DNA of 64,000 nucleotides from NCBI RefSeq assembly GCF_003943515.1, contig NZ_RJPT01000005.1, forward strand, positions 1-64,000, given 5' to 3'. The notes under the pieces are model-generated. The model was not told where the DNA came from, did no database searches, and saw only the letters and a program-made list of their open reading frames with translations. Shown here piece by piece: positions 8,829-17,163 of this stretch (position 1 is its first letter; each line of letters opens with the position of its first letter). The translations under genes were made by a program, and so were the position numbers. This DNA is from Streptococcus cristatus (GTDB lineage Bacteria; Bacillota; Bacilli; Lactobacillales; Streptococcaceae).

Positions 8829-9779
8829 ATGGCAAATCGTAAAATTGTAGTAGCTTTGGGAGGAAATGCGATTCTTTCTTCTGATCCATCAGCAAAAGCT
8901 CAACAGGAAGCTTTGGTGGAAACAGCTAAGCACCTTGTAAAACTGATTAAAAATGGGGATGATTTGATCATCACTCACGGTAATGGTCCTCAAGTTGGAA
9001 ATCTCTTGCTCCAACACTTGGCTGCTGATTCTGAAAAGAACCCTGCTTTCCCACTTGATTCACTTGTTGCTATGACAGAAGGTAGCATCGGTTTCTGGCT
9101 ACAAAATGCCTTGCAAAATGCTCTCTTGGATGAAGGCATCGAAAAAGATGTTGCTTCAGTTGTGACACAAGTTGTTGTCGATAAAAATGACCCAGCTTTT
9201 GTCAACTTGAGTAAACCAATCGGTCCTTTCTATTCAGAAGAAGAAGAAGCAAAAGTAGAAGCTGAAAAGAGTGGAGCGACTTTCAAAGAAGATGCTGGTC
9301 GTGGCTGGCGCAAGGTCGTTGCTTCACCAAAACCTGTTGATATCAAGGAAATCGAAACAATTCGTACCCTCTTGAATGCTGGTCAAGTGGTCGTTGCTGC
9401 TGGTGGTGGCGGAATTCCAGTCATCAAGGAAGACAACGGTCATTTGGCTGGTGTTGAAGCTGTTATTGATAAGGATTTTGCTTCTCAACGCTTGGCGGAA
9501 TTAGTCGAAGCTGACCTCTTCATCGTCTTGACTGGTGTAGATTACGTCTTTGTCAACTACAACAAACCAGACCAAGCAAAATTGGAACATGTGAATGTTG
9601 CTCAGCTGGAAGAATATATCAAACAAGACCAATTTGCCCCAGGCAGCATGCTTCCAAAAGTAGAAGCAGCTATCGCTTTTGTTAACGGCCGTCCAGAAGG
9701 AAAAGCAGTTATTACTTCCCTTGAAAATCTTGGCGCTTTGATCGAATCTGAAAGCGGAACAATTATTGAAAAAGAATAA
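8829..9779 (+). CDS. arcC: Carbamate kinase
   Basis: 316-residue amino-acid-kinase-fold enzyme that transfers phosphate from carbamoyl phosphate to ADP, giving ATP, ammonia and CO2; it is the energy-yielding step of the arginine deiminase pathway. The family signatures are clear: GGNA near residue 11, the [11 protein letters not shown] stretch at about 49-59, the glycine-rich GGGGIP near residue 195 and the DKD motif soon after. Length is normal. AAAGGAG at 8816-8822 precedes the ATG. A hairpin with a T run lies 27 bases after the stop, so transcription is probably reduced before arcD. Confidence 0.97.
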   Translation: MANRKIVVALGGNAILSSDPSAKAQQEALVETAKHLVKLIKNGDDLIITHGNGPQVGNLLLQHLAADSEKNPAFPLDSLVAMTEGSIGFWLQNALQNALLDEGIEKDVASVVTQVVVDKNDPAFVNLSKPIGPFYSEEEEAKVEAEKSGATFKEDAGRGWRKVVASPKPVDIKEIETIRTLLNAGQVVVAAGGGGIPVIKEDNGHLAGVEAVIDKDFASQRLAELVEADLFIVLTGVDYVFVNYNKPDQAKLEHVNVAQLEEYIKQDQFAPGSMLPKVEAAIAFVNGRPEGKAVITSLENLGALIESESGTIIEKE

Positions 9780-9805
9780 GCTATTTTACTAGTAAAATAT
9801 ATAGT

Positions 9806-9843
9806 ATTTCTAACGTCTTTATATCAAGTTAGGAATATTTTTT
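9806..9843 (+). terminator. Attenuator-like terminator between arcC and arcD
   Basis: ATTTCTAAC / GTTAGGAAT 9-bp stem followed by ATTTTTT. It lies within the operon and would lower arcD-arcT expression relative to arcABC. Downstream, TGG-TAAAAT at 9894-9902 could be an extended -10 and AGAAAGCGTTTTTC at 9913-9926 a weak cre (three mismatches), so arcD may have its own start of transcription. Confidence 0.65.
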
Positions 9844-9991
9844 GAAAATAGGTGCGATATTTTCAAAAAATACTAGTTTTTTAGACCTTAATGTGGTAAA
9901 ATAAATATAAATAGAAAGCGTTTTTCTTAAATATTTATTTAAGAAAGTGGTTGGTTTTTTGCACTTTGTTAGACATTAGGAGGAAAAACAA

Positions 9992-11506
9992 ATGAGTGAA
10001 AAAGCTAAAAAAGGGTTTAAGATGCCTTCATCTTACACCGTCTTGTTGATAATCATTGCTATTATGGCAGTGTTGACTTGGATCATCCCTGCAGGTGCCT
10101 TTGTGGATGGTGTTTATAAAGCCCAACCTCAAAATCCGCAAGGGATTTGGGATGTTCTCATGGCACCGATTCGGGCTATGCTAGGTACTCATCCAGAGGA
10201 AGGCTCGCTGATTAAGGAAACAAGTGCAGCGATCGATGTAGCCTTCTTCATCCTCATGGTTGGTGGTTTCCTTGGTGTTGTCAATGAAACTGGTATGCTA
10301 GACACTGGTATTGCTTCTATTGTGAAGAAGTACAAGGGCCGCGAAAAAATGTTGATTTTGGTTCTCATGCCTTTGTTCGCCCTCGGTGGTACAACTTATG
10401 GTATGGGTGAAGAAACTATGGCCTTCTATCCTCTCCTTGTGCCAGTTATGATGGCTGTTGGATTTGATAGCTTGACTGGGGTTGCCATTATCTTGCTCGG
10501 TTCACAGATTGGATGTTTGGCATCTACTTTGAACCCATTTGCGACAGGTATTGCTTCATCAACTGCAGGTGTAGGTCTTGGTGAAGGGATTATCCTTCGT
10601 TTGATCTTCTGGTTTGCTTTAACTGGTCTTAGCACTTGGTTCGTTTACAAGTATGCTGATAAGATCCAAAAAGATCCAACCAAGTCTCTCACTTATGCAA
10701 CACGTGATGAAGACATGAAATTCTTCAATGTTGGTGAAGATGAAGAAAAGGTTAATTCAACTCTTACTAAGAAACAAAAACATGTCTTTGTTCTCTTTGT
10801 ACTGACCTTTGTCTTGATGGTATTGAGCTTCATTCCATGGACAGACTTGAAGATAACTGTTTTTGATAACTTCAACACTTGGTTGACTGGTCTTCCAGTT
10901 ATCGGTAAGATTATTGGTTCATCTACAGCTGCTTTGGGTACTTGGTACTTCCCAGAAGGCGCAATGCTCTTCGCCTTTATGGGTATCCTTATTGGTGTTG
11001 TTTATGGTCTTAAAGAAGACAAGATTATCTCTGCCTTCATGAATGGTGCTGCTGACTTGCTTAGTGTAGCCTTGATCGTGGCGATTGCCCGTGGTATCCA
11101 AGTTATCATGAACGATGGTATGATTACAGATACTATCCTCAACTGGGGTAAAGAAGGCCTGAGCGGTCTGTCTTCACAAGTCTTTATCGTTTTGACTTAT
11201 ATCTTCTACCTGCCTATGTCATTCTTGATCCCATCTTCATCTGGTCTTGCCAGCGCGACTATGGGTATCATGGCTCCGCTCGGAGAATTTGTCAATGTAC
11301 GTCCTAGCTTGATCATCACTGCTTACCAATCTGCTTCAGGTGTCTTGAACTTGATCGCACCAACATCTGGTATTGTGATGGGAGCTCTTGCGCTTGGACG
11401 TATCAACATTGGTACTTGGTGGAAATTCATGGGCAAACTCGTTGTCGCTATCATTGTAGTGACCATCGCCCTTCTTCTCCTTGGAACTTTCCTTCCATTC
11501 CTATAA
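9992..11506 (+). CDS. arcD: YfcC-family arginine/ornithine antiporter
   Basis: 504-residue integral membrane protein with about 12 hydrophobic segments, of the YfcC / C4-dicarboxylate anaerobic carrier-like family (PF03606). In streptococci the arc operon transporter belongs to this family, not to the APC-type ArcD of Pseudomonas, and exchanges external arginine for internal ornithine. Assignment rests on position between arcC and arcT and on family. ATG 9992 follows AGGAGG at 9979-9984. Conserved glycine- and serine-rich re-entrant stretches are seen (GSQIGCLASTLNPFATG and IPSSSGLASATMG). The 21-base gap to arcT indicates co-transcription. Confidence 0.9.
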   Translation: MSEKAKKGFKMPSSYTVLLIIIAIMAVLTWIIPAGAFVDGVYKAQPQNPQGIWDVLMAPIRAMLGTHPEEGSLIKETSAAIDVAFFILMVGGFLGVVNETGMLDTGIASIVKKYKGREKMLILVLMPLFALGGTTYGMGEETMAFYPLLVPVMMAVGFDSLTGVAIILLGSQIGCLASTLNPFATGIASSTAGVGLGEGIILRLIFWFALTGLSTWFVYKYADKIQKDPTKSLTYATRDEDMKFFNVGEDEEKVNSTLTKKQKHVFVLFVLTFVLMVLSFIPWTDLKITVFDNFNTWLTGLPVIGKIIGSSTAALGTWYFPEGAMLFAFMGILIGVVYGLKEDKIISAFMNGAADLLSVALIVAIARGIQVIMNDGMITDTILNWGKEGLSGLSSQVFIVLTYIFYLPMSFLIPSSSGLASATMGIMAPLGEFVNVRPSLIITAYQSASGVLNLIAPTSGIVMGALALGRINIGTWWKFMGKLVVAIIVVTIALLLLGTFLPFL

Positions 11507-11526
11507 AGAGTGAGTGAGGTGATTCC

Positions 11527-12861
11527 ATGAAAATAGATATAACAAATCAAGTTAAAGATGAATTTCTTACATCATTAAAGACTTTGATTTCCTATCCTTC
11601 TGTACTTAACGAGGGAGAAAATGGAACACCTTTTGGACAAGCAATCCAAAATGTCCTAGAAAAAACTTTAGAGATTTGTCGAGGTTTAGGTTTCACTACC
11701 TATCTTGACCCTAAAGGTTATTACGGATATGCAGAAATCGGTCAGGGAGCAGAGCTCCTGGCCGTTCTCTGTCATTTGGATGTTGTTCCATCAGGTGATG
11801 AGGTGGATTGGCAGACACCGCCATTTGAGGCAACTATCAAAGATGGCTGGATCTTTGGACGTGGTGTCCAAGATGATAAGGGACCATCAATGGCTGCTCT
11901 TTACGCGGTCAAGGCTCTGCTAGATAGCGGAGTAAAATTTAAAAAGCGGGTTCGGTTTATCTTTGGTACGGACGAAGAGACACTTTGGCGCTGTATGGGG
12001 CGGTACAATGAACTCGAAGAAACAGCGACGCTCGGCTTTGCGCCAGATTCTTCCTTCCCTCTGACCTATGCTGAGAAAGGCCTCCTACAGGTCAAGTTAC
12101 ACGGTCCTGGCTCTGATCAGCTGGATTTAGAAGCAGGAGAGGCCTTTAATGTTGTGCCTGGCAAGGCCAGCTATCAAGGAGAACTTTTGGAGCCGGTCGT
12201 GGCAGGTTTGCAGGCAGCTGCTTTTGAATACGAGCAAAATGACCAACAAGTCACTGTTCTCGGTCTACCTAAGCATGCCAAGGATGCAGCTGAAGGTATC
12301 AATGCTATTGTTCGGCTAGCGACAGTTTTACAGCCTTTAGAAGCTCATCCTGCTCTGGCTTTTATTGCAGAAGTAGTGGGAGAAGATGCGACTGGCGGCC
12401 GTTTATTTGGCGATATTTTAGATGAACCGTCTGGCAGACTATCCTTTAACATTGCAGGTCTGACACTGAACTCAGAAAAGTCTGAAATCCGTATTGATAT
12501 TCGGATTCCTGTCTTGGCGGATAAAGATCAGCTAGTGGCAAAACTAGCAGAGATTGCTGGGCGCTACCAGCTGGACTATGAAGAGTTTGACTATCTGGCT
12601 CCGCTTTATGTACCTAAAGATAGTGAACTAGTCAGCACGCTGATGACTATCTATCAAGAAAAGACTGGCGATACTAGTCCAGCTATGTCCTCTGGTGGGG
12701 CAACCTTTGCTCGGACTATGCCAAATTGTGTGGCCTTTGGCGCTCTTTTCCCAGGAGTAGAGCAGACGGAACACCAGGCCAATGAACGAGCGTCTTTGGA
12801 AGATCTCTATCGTGCGATGGATATCTATGCTGAGACTATTTTCCGCTTGGCAGGAGAGTAA
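11527..12861 (+). CDS. arcT: M20-family peptidase of the arc operon (ArcT)
   Basis: 444-residue metallopeptidase of the M20/PepV type, predicted Xaa-His or related dipeptidase. The zinc-ligand region CHLDVVPSGD begins at residue 82, followed by GRGVQDDKGP and the FGTDEE catalytic stretch; a late HQANE supplies another metal ligand. In S. gordonii and S. sanguinis the same gene closes the arc operon and is called arcT; it may free arginine from small peptides or act on an arginine-derived compound, but its substrate is not firmly known. ATG 11527 is preceded by GTGAGGTG. A strong two-way terminator follows 60 bases later. Confidence 0.88.
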   Translation: MKIDITNQVKDEFLTSLKTLISYPSVLNEGENGTPFGQAIQNVLEKTLEICRGLGFTTYLDPKGYYGYAEIGQGAELLAVLCHLDVVPSGDEVDWQTPPFEATIKDGWIFGRGVQDDKGPSMAALYAVKALLDSGVKFKKRVRFIFGTDEETLWRCMGRYNELEETATLGFAPDSSFPLTYAEKGLLQVKLHGPGSDQLDLEAGEAFNVVPGKASYQGELLEPVVAGLQAAAFEYEQNDQQVTVLGLPKHAKDAAEGINAIVRLATVLQPLEAHPALAFIAEVVGEDATGGRLFGDILDEPSGRLSFNIAGLTLNSEKSEIRIDIRIPVLADKDQLVAKLAEIAGRYQLDYEEFDYLAPLYVPKDSELVSTLMTIYQEKTGDTSPAMSSGGATFARTMPNCVAFGALFPGVEQTEHQANERASLEDLYRAMDIYAETIFRLAGE

Positions 12862-12921
12862 AATTGCTAGGATAGATATCAGTGTTGCGGATTTTTCCAA
12901 GTAATAACTGTGGATCAAAAC

Positions 12922-12951
12922 AAAAAAGAGTTGGATTTTCCAACTCTTTTG
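12922..12951. terminator. Bidirectional terminator between arcT and argR
   Basis: Perfect 12-bp stem AAAAGAGTTGGA / TCCAACTCTTTT with a 3-base loop; A and T runs on both sides let it serve arcT (+) and argR (-). Confidence 0.9.
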
Positions 12952-13422
12952 TTATTTACTAAAGAAAAATGGAGGTGCAAATTCTTTGAGTTTATCAAAG
13001 CATTCGATAGCAGCTTGATTATCTTCGCAGATGATTAGGCAGACGTCGTCTCCACAGACGGTAGCAACAATCTGGGGCAACTCCAGAGCGTCTAAAATGG
13101 CACCAAAAGATTGGGCCAGTCCGGGCAAGGTTTTCATGACGACTTGATGCTGAACGGGGCGGAGCATGACCAGGGCGTCTTCCATGTAGAACCGCAGCCT
13201 TTTCTCCCAGCGAGAAGGGGCGATGCTGTTAATGACATAGTAGGATTTGTCATTTTCGGTCACCTTGACTAGATTGAGAGTTTTCATGTCACGAGAGAGA
13301 GTAGACTGGGTGACAATGACGCCGTTTGCTTCCAGAAGTTCTTGGAGTTCCTGCTGGGTATGGACCCTTTTTTCCATGATGAGGGAGCGGATGAGGCGGT
13401 GCCTACTTTCGATTTTATTCAT
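12952..13422 (-). CDS. argR: ArgR/AhrC-family arginine regulator
   Basis: 156-residue arginine-responsive regulator. The N-terminal winged helix (residues 1-70, with [16 protein letters not shown] as the recognition part) binds ARG boxes; the C-terminal half is the hexamerisation and arginine-binding domain, with [10 protein letters not shown] matching the arginine-contact motif. Next to arc operons this gene is called arcR or argR2 and controls arc expression with Flp and other ArgR copies. It lies 14 bases after queA on the minus strand and is probably in the same transcript, convergent with arcT. Which of several streptococcal ArgR paralogues it is cannot be fixed from one window. Confidence 0.9.
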   Translation of the reverse strand: MNKIESRHRLIRSLIMEKRVHTQQELQELLEANGVIVTQSTLSRDMKTLNLVKVTENDKSYYVINSIAPSRWEKRLRFYMEDALVMLRPVQHQVVMKTLPGLAQSFGAILDALELPQIVATVCGDDVCLIICEDNQAAIECFDKLKEFAPPFFFSK

Positions 13423-13436
13423 AGATTCACCTGTAT

Positions 13437-14465
13437 TTATTTGATAAACATAGCGTCGCCAAAGCTAAAGAAGCGATAGCGCTCAGCAATAGCGTGCTCA
13501 TAGGCTTGCAGTGTCAGTTGGCGTCCAGCAAAAGCTGATACCAGCATGACAAGGGTTGATTTTGGTAAGTGGAAGTTGGTTGAAAAAGCATCGACAATCT
13601 TCCACTGATAGCCCGGTTTGATAAAGATATTGGTCCAGCCGGAGTCTGCTTGGATTTGACCCTCAAATTTGCTGCCGATTGTTTCCAGTGTCCGGATAGA
13701 AGTGGTGCCGACAGCAATGATGCGGTGGCCGCTTGCCTTGACTTGGCGCAGGGTCTCGGCTGCTTCTTCAGACAAGCTATAAAATTCGGAATGCATCTCA
13801 TGCTCTTCCAGATTGTCAACTGATACGGGACGGAAGGTTCCGAGCCCGACATGCAGCGTCAGGTAGACGAGTTTAACGCCTTTTGCCGCAATTTTATCCA
13901 GCAATTCCTCTGTGAAATGGAGGCCAGCGGTTGGAGCAGCGGCGGAGCCGTTTTCTTTAGCATAGACTGTCTGGTAGCGTTCACGGTCTTCTAGCTTCTC
14001 GTGGATATAGGGCGGTAGGGGCATTTCACCCAAACTTTCTAGGACTTCTAAGAAAATGCCCTGATAATCAAAGCGAACGATCCGTCCGCCATGTTCTAGC
14101 TCTTCTGTAACGGTGGCAGTCAAACGGCCATCACCGAAAGAAACACGCGTTCCGACTCTGAGTCGTTTGGCTGGTTTAGCTAGGACTTCCCAGAAGTCTC
14201 CTTGGGTATTTTTCAAGAGTAGGAGTTCTACATGACCGCCAGTTTCAGGTTTGGTTCCATAAAGGCGGGCTGGTAGGACACGGGTATTATTCATAACCAA
14301 AGCATCACCTGGCTCAAGTTGGTCAATAATATTGTCAAAATGTTGGTCACTAAACTGGCCAGTTTCCCGATCTACAATAAGTAGGCGAGAAGAGTCTCGC
14401 TTCTCCAGAGGGGTTTGAGCAATCAGTTCTTCCGGCAAGTGAAAATCAAAATCAGCAGTATTCAT
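13437..14465 (-). CDS. queA: S-adenosylmethionine:tRNA ribosyltransferase-isomerase
   Basis: 342-residue QueA, which transfers and rearranges the ribosyl group of SAM onto 7-aminomethyl-7-deazaguanine at tRNA position 34 to give epoxyqueuosine. The opening [11 protein letters not shown] and the conserved [19 protein letters not shown] and TTSIRTLE motifs are all visible, and the length is normal. ATG 14465 follows AAGGAGATAG. Neighbours: a 57-codon membrane ORF ends 9 bases upstream and argR starts 14 bases downstream, so all three look like one minus-strand unit. The queA-nagB pairing is common in streptococci. Confidence 0.96.
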   Translation of the reverse strand: MNTADFDFHLPEELIAQTPLEKRDSSRLLIVDRETGQFSDQHFDNIIDQLEPGDALVMNNTRVLPARLYGTKPETGGHVELLLLKNTQGDFWEVLAKPAKRLRVGTRVSFGDGRLTATVTEELEHGGRIVRFDYQGIFLEVLESLGEMPLPPYIHEKLEDRERYQTVYAKENGSAAAPTAGLHFTEELLDKIAAKGVKLVYLTLHVGLGTFRPVSVDNLEEHEMHSEFYSLSEEAAETLRQVKASGHRIIAVGTTSIRTLETIGSKFEGQIQADSGWTNIFIKPGYQWKIVDAFSTNFHLPKSTLVMLVSAFAGRQLTLQAYEHAIAERYRFFSFGDAMFIK

Positions 14466-14474
14466 TCTATCTCC

Positions 14475-14648
14475 TTAAATAGTTCTCATGATCCAAATAT
14501 AGTAGGCGGCAAGTAAAAAGGGAATACTGATAAAGAAAATTCCCAGGCATAAAAAAATTAGTTGCCAACCTAGATGTTTTTTTAAGAAAAGCCCAGCGGT
14601 AAAAAGGGCAATTCCTAGTAAAAAAATTATAATCATTGGTAATAGCAT
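14475..14648 (-). CDS. Small two-helix membrane protein upstream of queA
   Basis: 57-residue hydrophobic protein with two membrane segments (about residues 3-22 and 28-50) and a short positively charged turn (KKHLGW). No family is recognised. The start was set at ATG 14648; a longer reading from TTG 14723 is possible, but that region carries the promoters for this unit and for nagB. ATG 14648 has no ribosome site and lies only 7 bases after the -10 box, so the mRNA may be leaderless; a second in-frame ATG at 14636 also lacks a good site. It ends 9 bases before queA and may serve to couple or tune queA translation. Confidence 0.5.
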   Translation of the reverse strand: MLLPMIIIFLLGIALFTAGLFLKKHLGWQLIFLCLGIFFISIPFLLAAYYIWIMRTI

Positions 14649-14654
14649 GCTTTT

Positions 14655-14663
14655 ATTATACCA
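14655..14663 (-). promoter_or_regulatory. Extended -10 promoter for the queA unit
   Basis: On the minus strand TGG-TATAAT at 14663-14655. With the usual 7-base distance, transcription would start at the A of ATG 14648. No convincing -35. Confidence 0.6.
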
Positions 14664-14716
14664 TGATTTGACGCTAAGTCTCTCAGTAAAATTTGAAAAA
14701 ATTAAGTAGAATCTAC

Positions 14717-14745
14717 TTGACAAAAATTGGTCTATACCATATAAT
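14717..14745 (+). promoter_or_regulatory. nagB promoter, perfect consensus
   Basis: TTGACA at 14717-14722, 17-base spacer, TATAAT at 14740-14745. The spacer is filled by the operator at 14726-14741, so the promoter is probably strong but repressed. Confidence 0.9.
14726..14741 (+). promoter_or_regulatory. NagR/dre-like operator in the nagB promoter
   Basis: ATTGGTCTATACCATA, with the palindromic core TGGT-CTAT-ACCA. This matches the dre sites bound by GntR/HutC-type NagR and DasR regulators of amino-sugar genes (TGGTCTAGACCA type). Lying between -35 and -10, bound repressor would block RNA polymerase until glucosamine-6-phosphate accumulates. nagR itself is not in the window. Confidence 0.7.
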
Positions 14746-14782
14746 AAAATAAGGAATCAATCAAGAAAAATAGGAGAACAGA

Positions 14783-15490
14783 ATGAAAGTTATTCGTGTT
14801 GAGAATCAAGTAGAAGGCGCAAAAGTAGCTTTAGAAATCTTGAAAGAAAAGTTGGCTCAGGGGGCCAAAACATTGGGGTTAGCAACAGGAAGTAGCCCGA
14901 TTGAGTTTTACAAGCAAATTATTGCCAGTGACCTAGATTTGTCAGAGCTGACCAGTGTAAACTTGGATGAGTATGTGGGACTTTCAGAAGATAATCCCCA
15001 ATCTTACCGTTACTTTATGAATGAGCAGCTATTTAATAAAAAGCCTTTCAAAGAAAGCTTTTTGCCAAACGGTGCAGCAGAAGATGTGGAAGCAGAAGTG
15101 AAACGCTACAATCAAGTCTTGGCTGATCATCCAGTAGATTTGCAAATTTTGGGAATTGGGACCAATGGTCATATTGGCTTTAATGAGCCTGGAACTAGTT
15201 TTGATAGCACTGTCCATATTGTCGATTTGGAGCAGTCAACTATCCAAGCGAACGCTCGCTTCTTTGAAAAGATAGAGGACGTACCGACTCAAGCCATCTC
15301 AATGGGAATTCGGAATATCTTAGATGCAAAATCAATCATCCTCTTTGCCTATGGCGCTTCTAAAGCTCAAGCCATCGCAGGAACAGTCCGAGGAGAGGTG
15401 ACAGAAACGGTGCCAGCTAGCGCCCTTCAAGGCCATGAAGATGTCGTGATTATTGCAGACAAAGAAGCTCTAAGTTTATTAGAAGCTTAA
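14783..15490 (+). CDS. nagB: Glucosamine-6-phosphate deaminase
   Basis: 235-residue sugar-isomerase-fold enzyme converting glucosamine-6-phosphate to fructose-6-phosphate and ammonia, feeding amino sugars into glycolysis. Signature regions are intact: LATGSSPI near residue 34, VNLDEYVGL around 63-71 and the catalytic [11 protein letters not shown] near 126-137. It is the short form without the E. coli C-terminal allosteric extension, typical of Firmicutes. ATG 14783 follows TAGGAG. It is monocistronic, with its own operator-bearing promoter and a terminator directly after. Confidence 0.97.
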   Translation: MKVIRVENQVEGAKVALEILKEKLAQGAKTLGLATGSSPIEFYKQIIASDLDLSELTSVNLDEYVGLSEDNPQSYRYFMNEQLFNKKPFKESFLPNGAAEDVEAEVKRYNQVLADHPVDLQILGIGTNGHIGFNEPGTSFDSTVHIVDLEQSTIQANARFFEKIEDVPTQAISMGIRNILDAKSIILFAYGASKAQAIAGTVRGEVTETVPASALQGHEDVVIIADKEALSLLEA

Positions 15491-15500
15491 CAATCTATTT

Positions 15501-15529
15501 CCTATCTAATTTTTAGGTAGGATTTTTTA
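15501..15529 (+). terminator. nagB terminator
   Basis: CCTATCTA / TAGGTAGG 8-bp stem (one T-G pair), 5-base loop, then ATTTTTT. Confidence 0.85.
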
Positions 15530-15596
15530 TATTTATCAAAAACTTGATTAAAAATATGATATACTAGTTAGGAATGAATTTTTTTGGAGGATAAAT

Positions 15597-16934
15597 GTGA
15601 AGAAGAAGTTTTTGGTGTTTGGATTGATTTTGTCTGCCTTTCTATCACCGCTTTCTGCTGCGGCAGATGAATTGGTAGATATGGCACGAAAAATGTATCC
15701 CAATGAAAATGTACAAGCAATCAATCGCCCTAAGTCATCTTTGATGATTGACGGAAATACGGGCGATATACTGTGGCAGGATAACATTGATGAGGTTCGC
15801 GATCCAGCCAGCATGAGTAAGATCATGACCTTGTACTTGGTTTTTGAAGCCATTAAAGAGGGAAAACTCAGTTTAGATACGGTGATTAAGGCGACACCGC
15901 AAGATCAGGCTGTTGCGGGAATTTATGAAATTTCCAATAATAAAATCGTGGCTGGAGTCAATTATACTGTTTCTGAGCTGATTACCATGACAGTTGTACC
16001 CTCTTCTAACGCAACAACAGTGATGCTGGCAAATTACCTATCAGATAACGATCCCGATGCTTTCTTGGACAAGATGAACGCTAAAGCGCAGGAACTAGGC
16101 ATGACCAACACCAAATGGTTTAATGCCAGTGGTGCTGCGGCGGTTTCCTTCAAAGGCTACTATACTCCTCAGAGATATAATAACTATGCTAGCAACCAAA
16201 CGACTGCGCGTGATTTAGGGATTTTAGTTTATAATTTTGTAAAGAACTATCCAGATATTTTAAACTATACCAATCAGGCTAAAGTAACTGTTAAGGCTGG
16301 CACGCCTTATGAAGAAACATTTGAGACTTATAATTACTCACTGCCGGGTGCTCGCTACGCTCTGGAGGGAGTAGATGGTCTGAAGACGGGTTCAAGTCCG
16401 AACGGTGCCTTCAACTACATTGCAACTGTCAAGCGCGGGAATCAGCGCGTGATTGGCGTCATCATGGGTGTTGGTGACTGGTCTGACCAAGATGGTGAAT
16501 ATTACCGCCACCCATTTGGAAATGCCTTGATCGAAAAATCTTATGCTGACTACGAGTACAAGAAACTGTTCTCTAAAGGGAAGCAGGAGATTAATGGGAA
16601 AACTTACAATCTGCCAGAAGATTTTTATGCGACAATCAAAAAAGACGCGAAGGCAAAGCCTGTAGTTGAGAATGGTGTCTTGAAGGCTGGAAATGATCTA
16701 TATACGCTCTCTCCAAAGATCTCTGATGAGATGAAAGTGGAGGAAGTAGATGCTTCTGTCACCCAGTCTGCCAAAGAAGAAGTCACTAAGAAAGAAAATA
16801 ATAAAACTTGGTATAGTGACTTGCTAAGCAACCGCTGGTTAATTGCCTTGCCAATTGTCATTATTATCCTGATTTTCTATATCGAGAATCGGAAATCGAG
16901 AAAAGCTAAAGCAAGAGCTAGAAAAAATAAATAA
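15597..16934 (+). CDS. dacA: D-alanyl-D-alanine carboxypeptidase (PBP3)
   Basis: 445-residue low-molecular-weight penicillin-binding protein that trims the terminal D-Ala from peptidoglycan stem peptides. Signal peptide at residues 1-24 ending near SAAADE; the S11 transpeptidase-like domain carries SxxK at S72-K75, SxN at S136-N138 and KTG at about 263. A C-terminal beta domain follows, and residues about 410-430 form a membrane segment with a basic tail, anchoring the enzyme outside the cell. The start is GTG 15597 behind GGAGG at 15586-15590; the overlapping ATG at 15595 would stop at once. An intergenic multi-hairpin repeat follows the stop. Confidence 0.95.
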   Translation: MKKKFLVFGLILSAFLSPLSAAADELVDMARKMYPNENVQAINRPKSSLMIDGNTGDILWQDNIDEVRDPASMSKIMTLYLVFEAIKEGKLSLDTVIKATPQDQAVAGIYEISNNKIVAGVNYTVSELITMTVVPSSNATTVMLANYLSDNDPDAFLDKMNAKAQELGMTNTKWFNASGAAAVSFKGYYTPQRYNNYASNQTTARDLGILVYNFVKNYPDILNYTNQAKVTVKAGTPYEETFETYNYSLPGARYALEGVDGLKTGSSPNGAFNYIATVKRGNQRVIGVIMGVGDWSDQDGEYYRHPFGNALIEKSYADYEYKKLFSKGKQEINGKTYNLPEDFYATIKKDAKAKPVVENGVLKAGNDLYTLSPKISDEMKVEEVDASVTQSAKEEVTKKENNKTWYSDLLSNRWLIALPIVIIILIFYIENRKSRKAKARARKNK

Positions 16935-16963
16935 ATAATTGCATTTAACTTGCAAGCTGAGAT

Positions 16964-17138
16964 AGAGGCTGGGACAAAAGTCCTAGCCTCTCAATTGTCT
17001 TTGGATTGTCGAGCAAGACGCAGTGGTTGAGTGGGCTCTACTACGCTGATTTTATCAGCTTTTACAGCCCTACTCAACTGTGCGGAGGTGGGACGACGAA
17101 ATCGAATTCTAACGAATTACCGATTTCTGTCCCACTCT
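16964..17138. repeat. Multi-hairpin intergenic repeat element
   Basis: A 175-base non-coding block made of three inverted repeats. The first (16964-16991) pairs AGAGGCTGGGAC with GTCCTAGCCTCT over an AAAA loop; the second (about 17025-17079) pairs GTTGAGTGGGCT with AGCCCTACTCAAC and holds an inner GCTGAT / ATCAGC hairpin; the third (17088-17135) pairs GTGGGAC with GTCCCAC and holds GAAATCG / CGATTTC. The first module recurs, diverged, as the terminator at 5121-5158. The layout resembles non-autonomous intergenic repeats common in streptococcal genomes; copy number cannot be judged from one window. It separates dacA from the next gene. Confidence 0.7.
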
Positions 17139-17163
17139 CTATTCTATTTTTGGAGAGGTTTTG

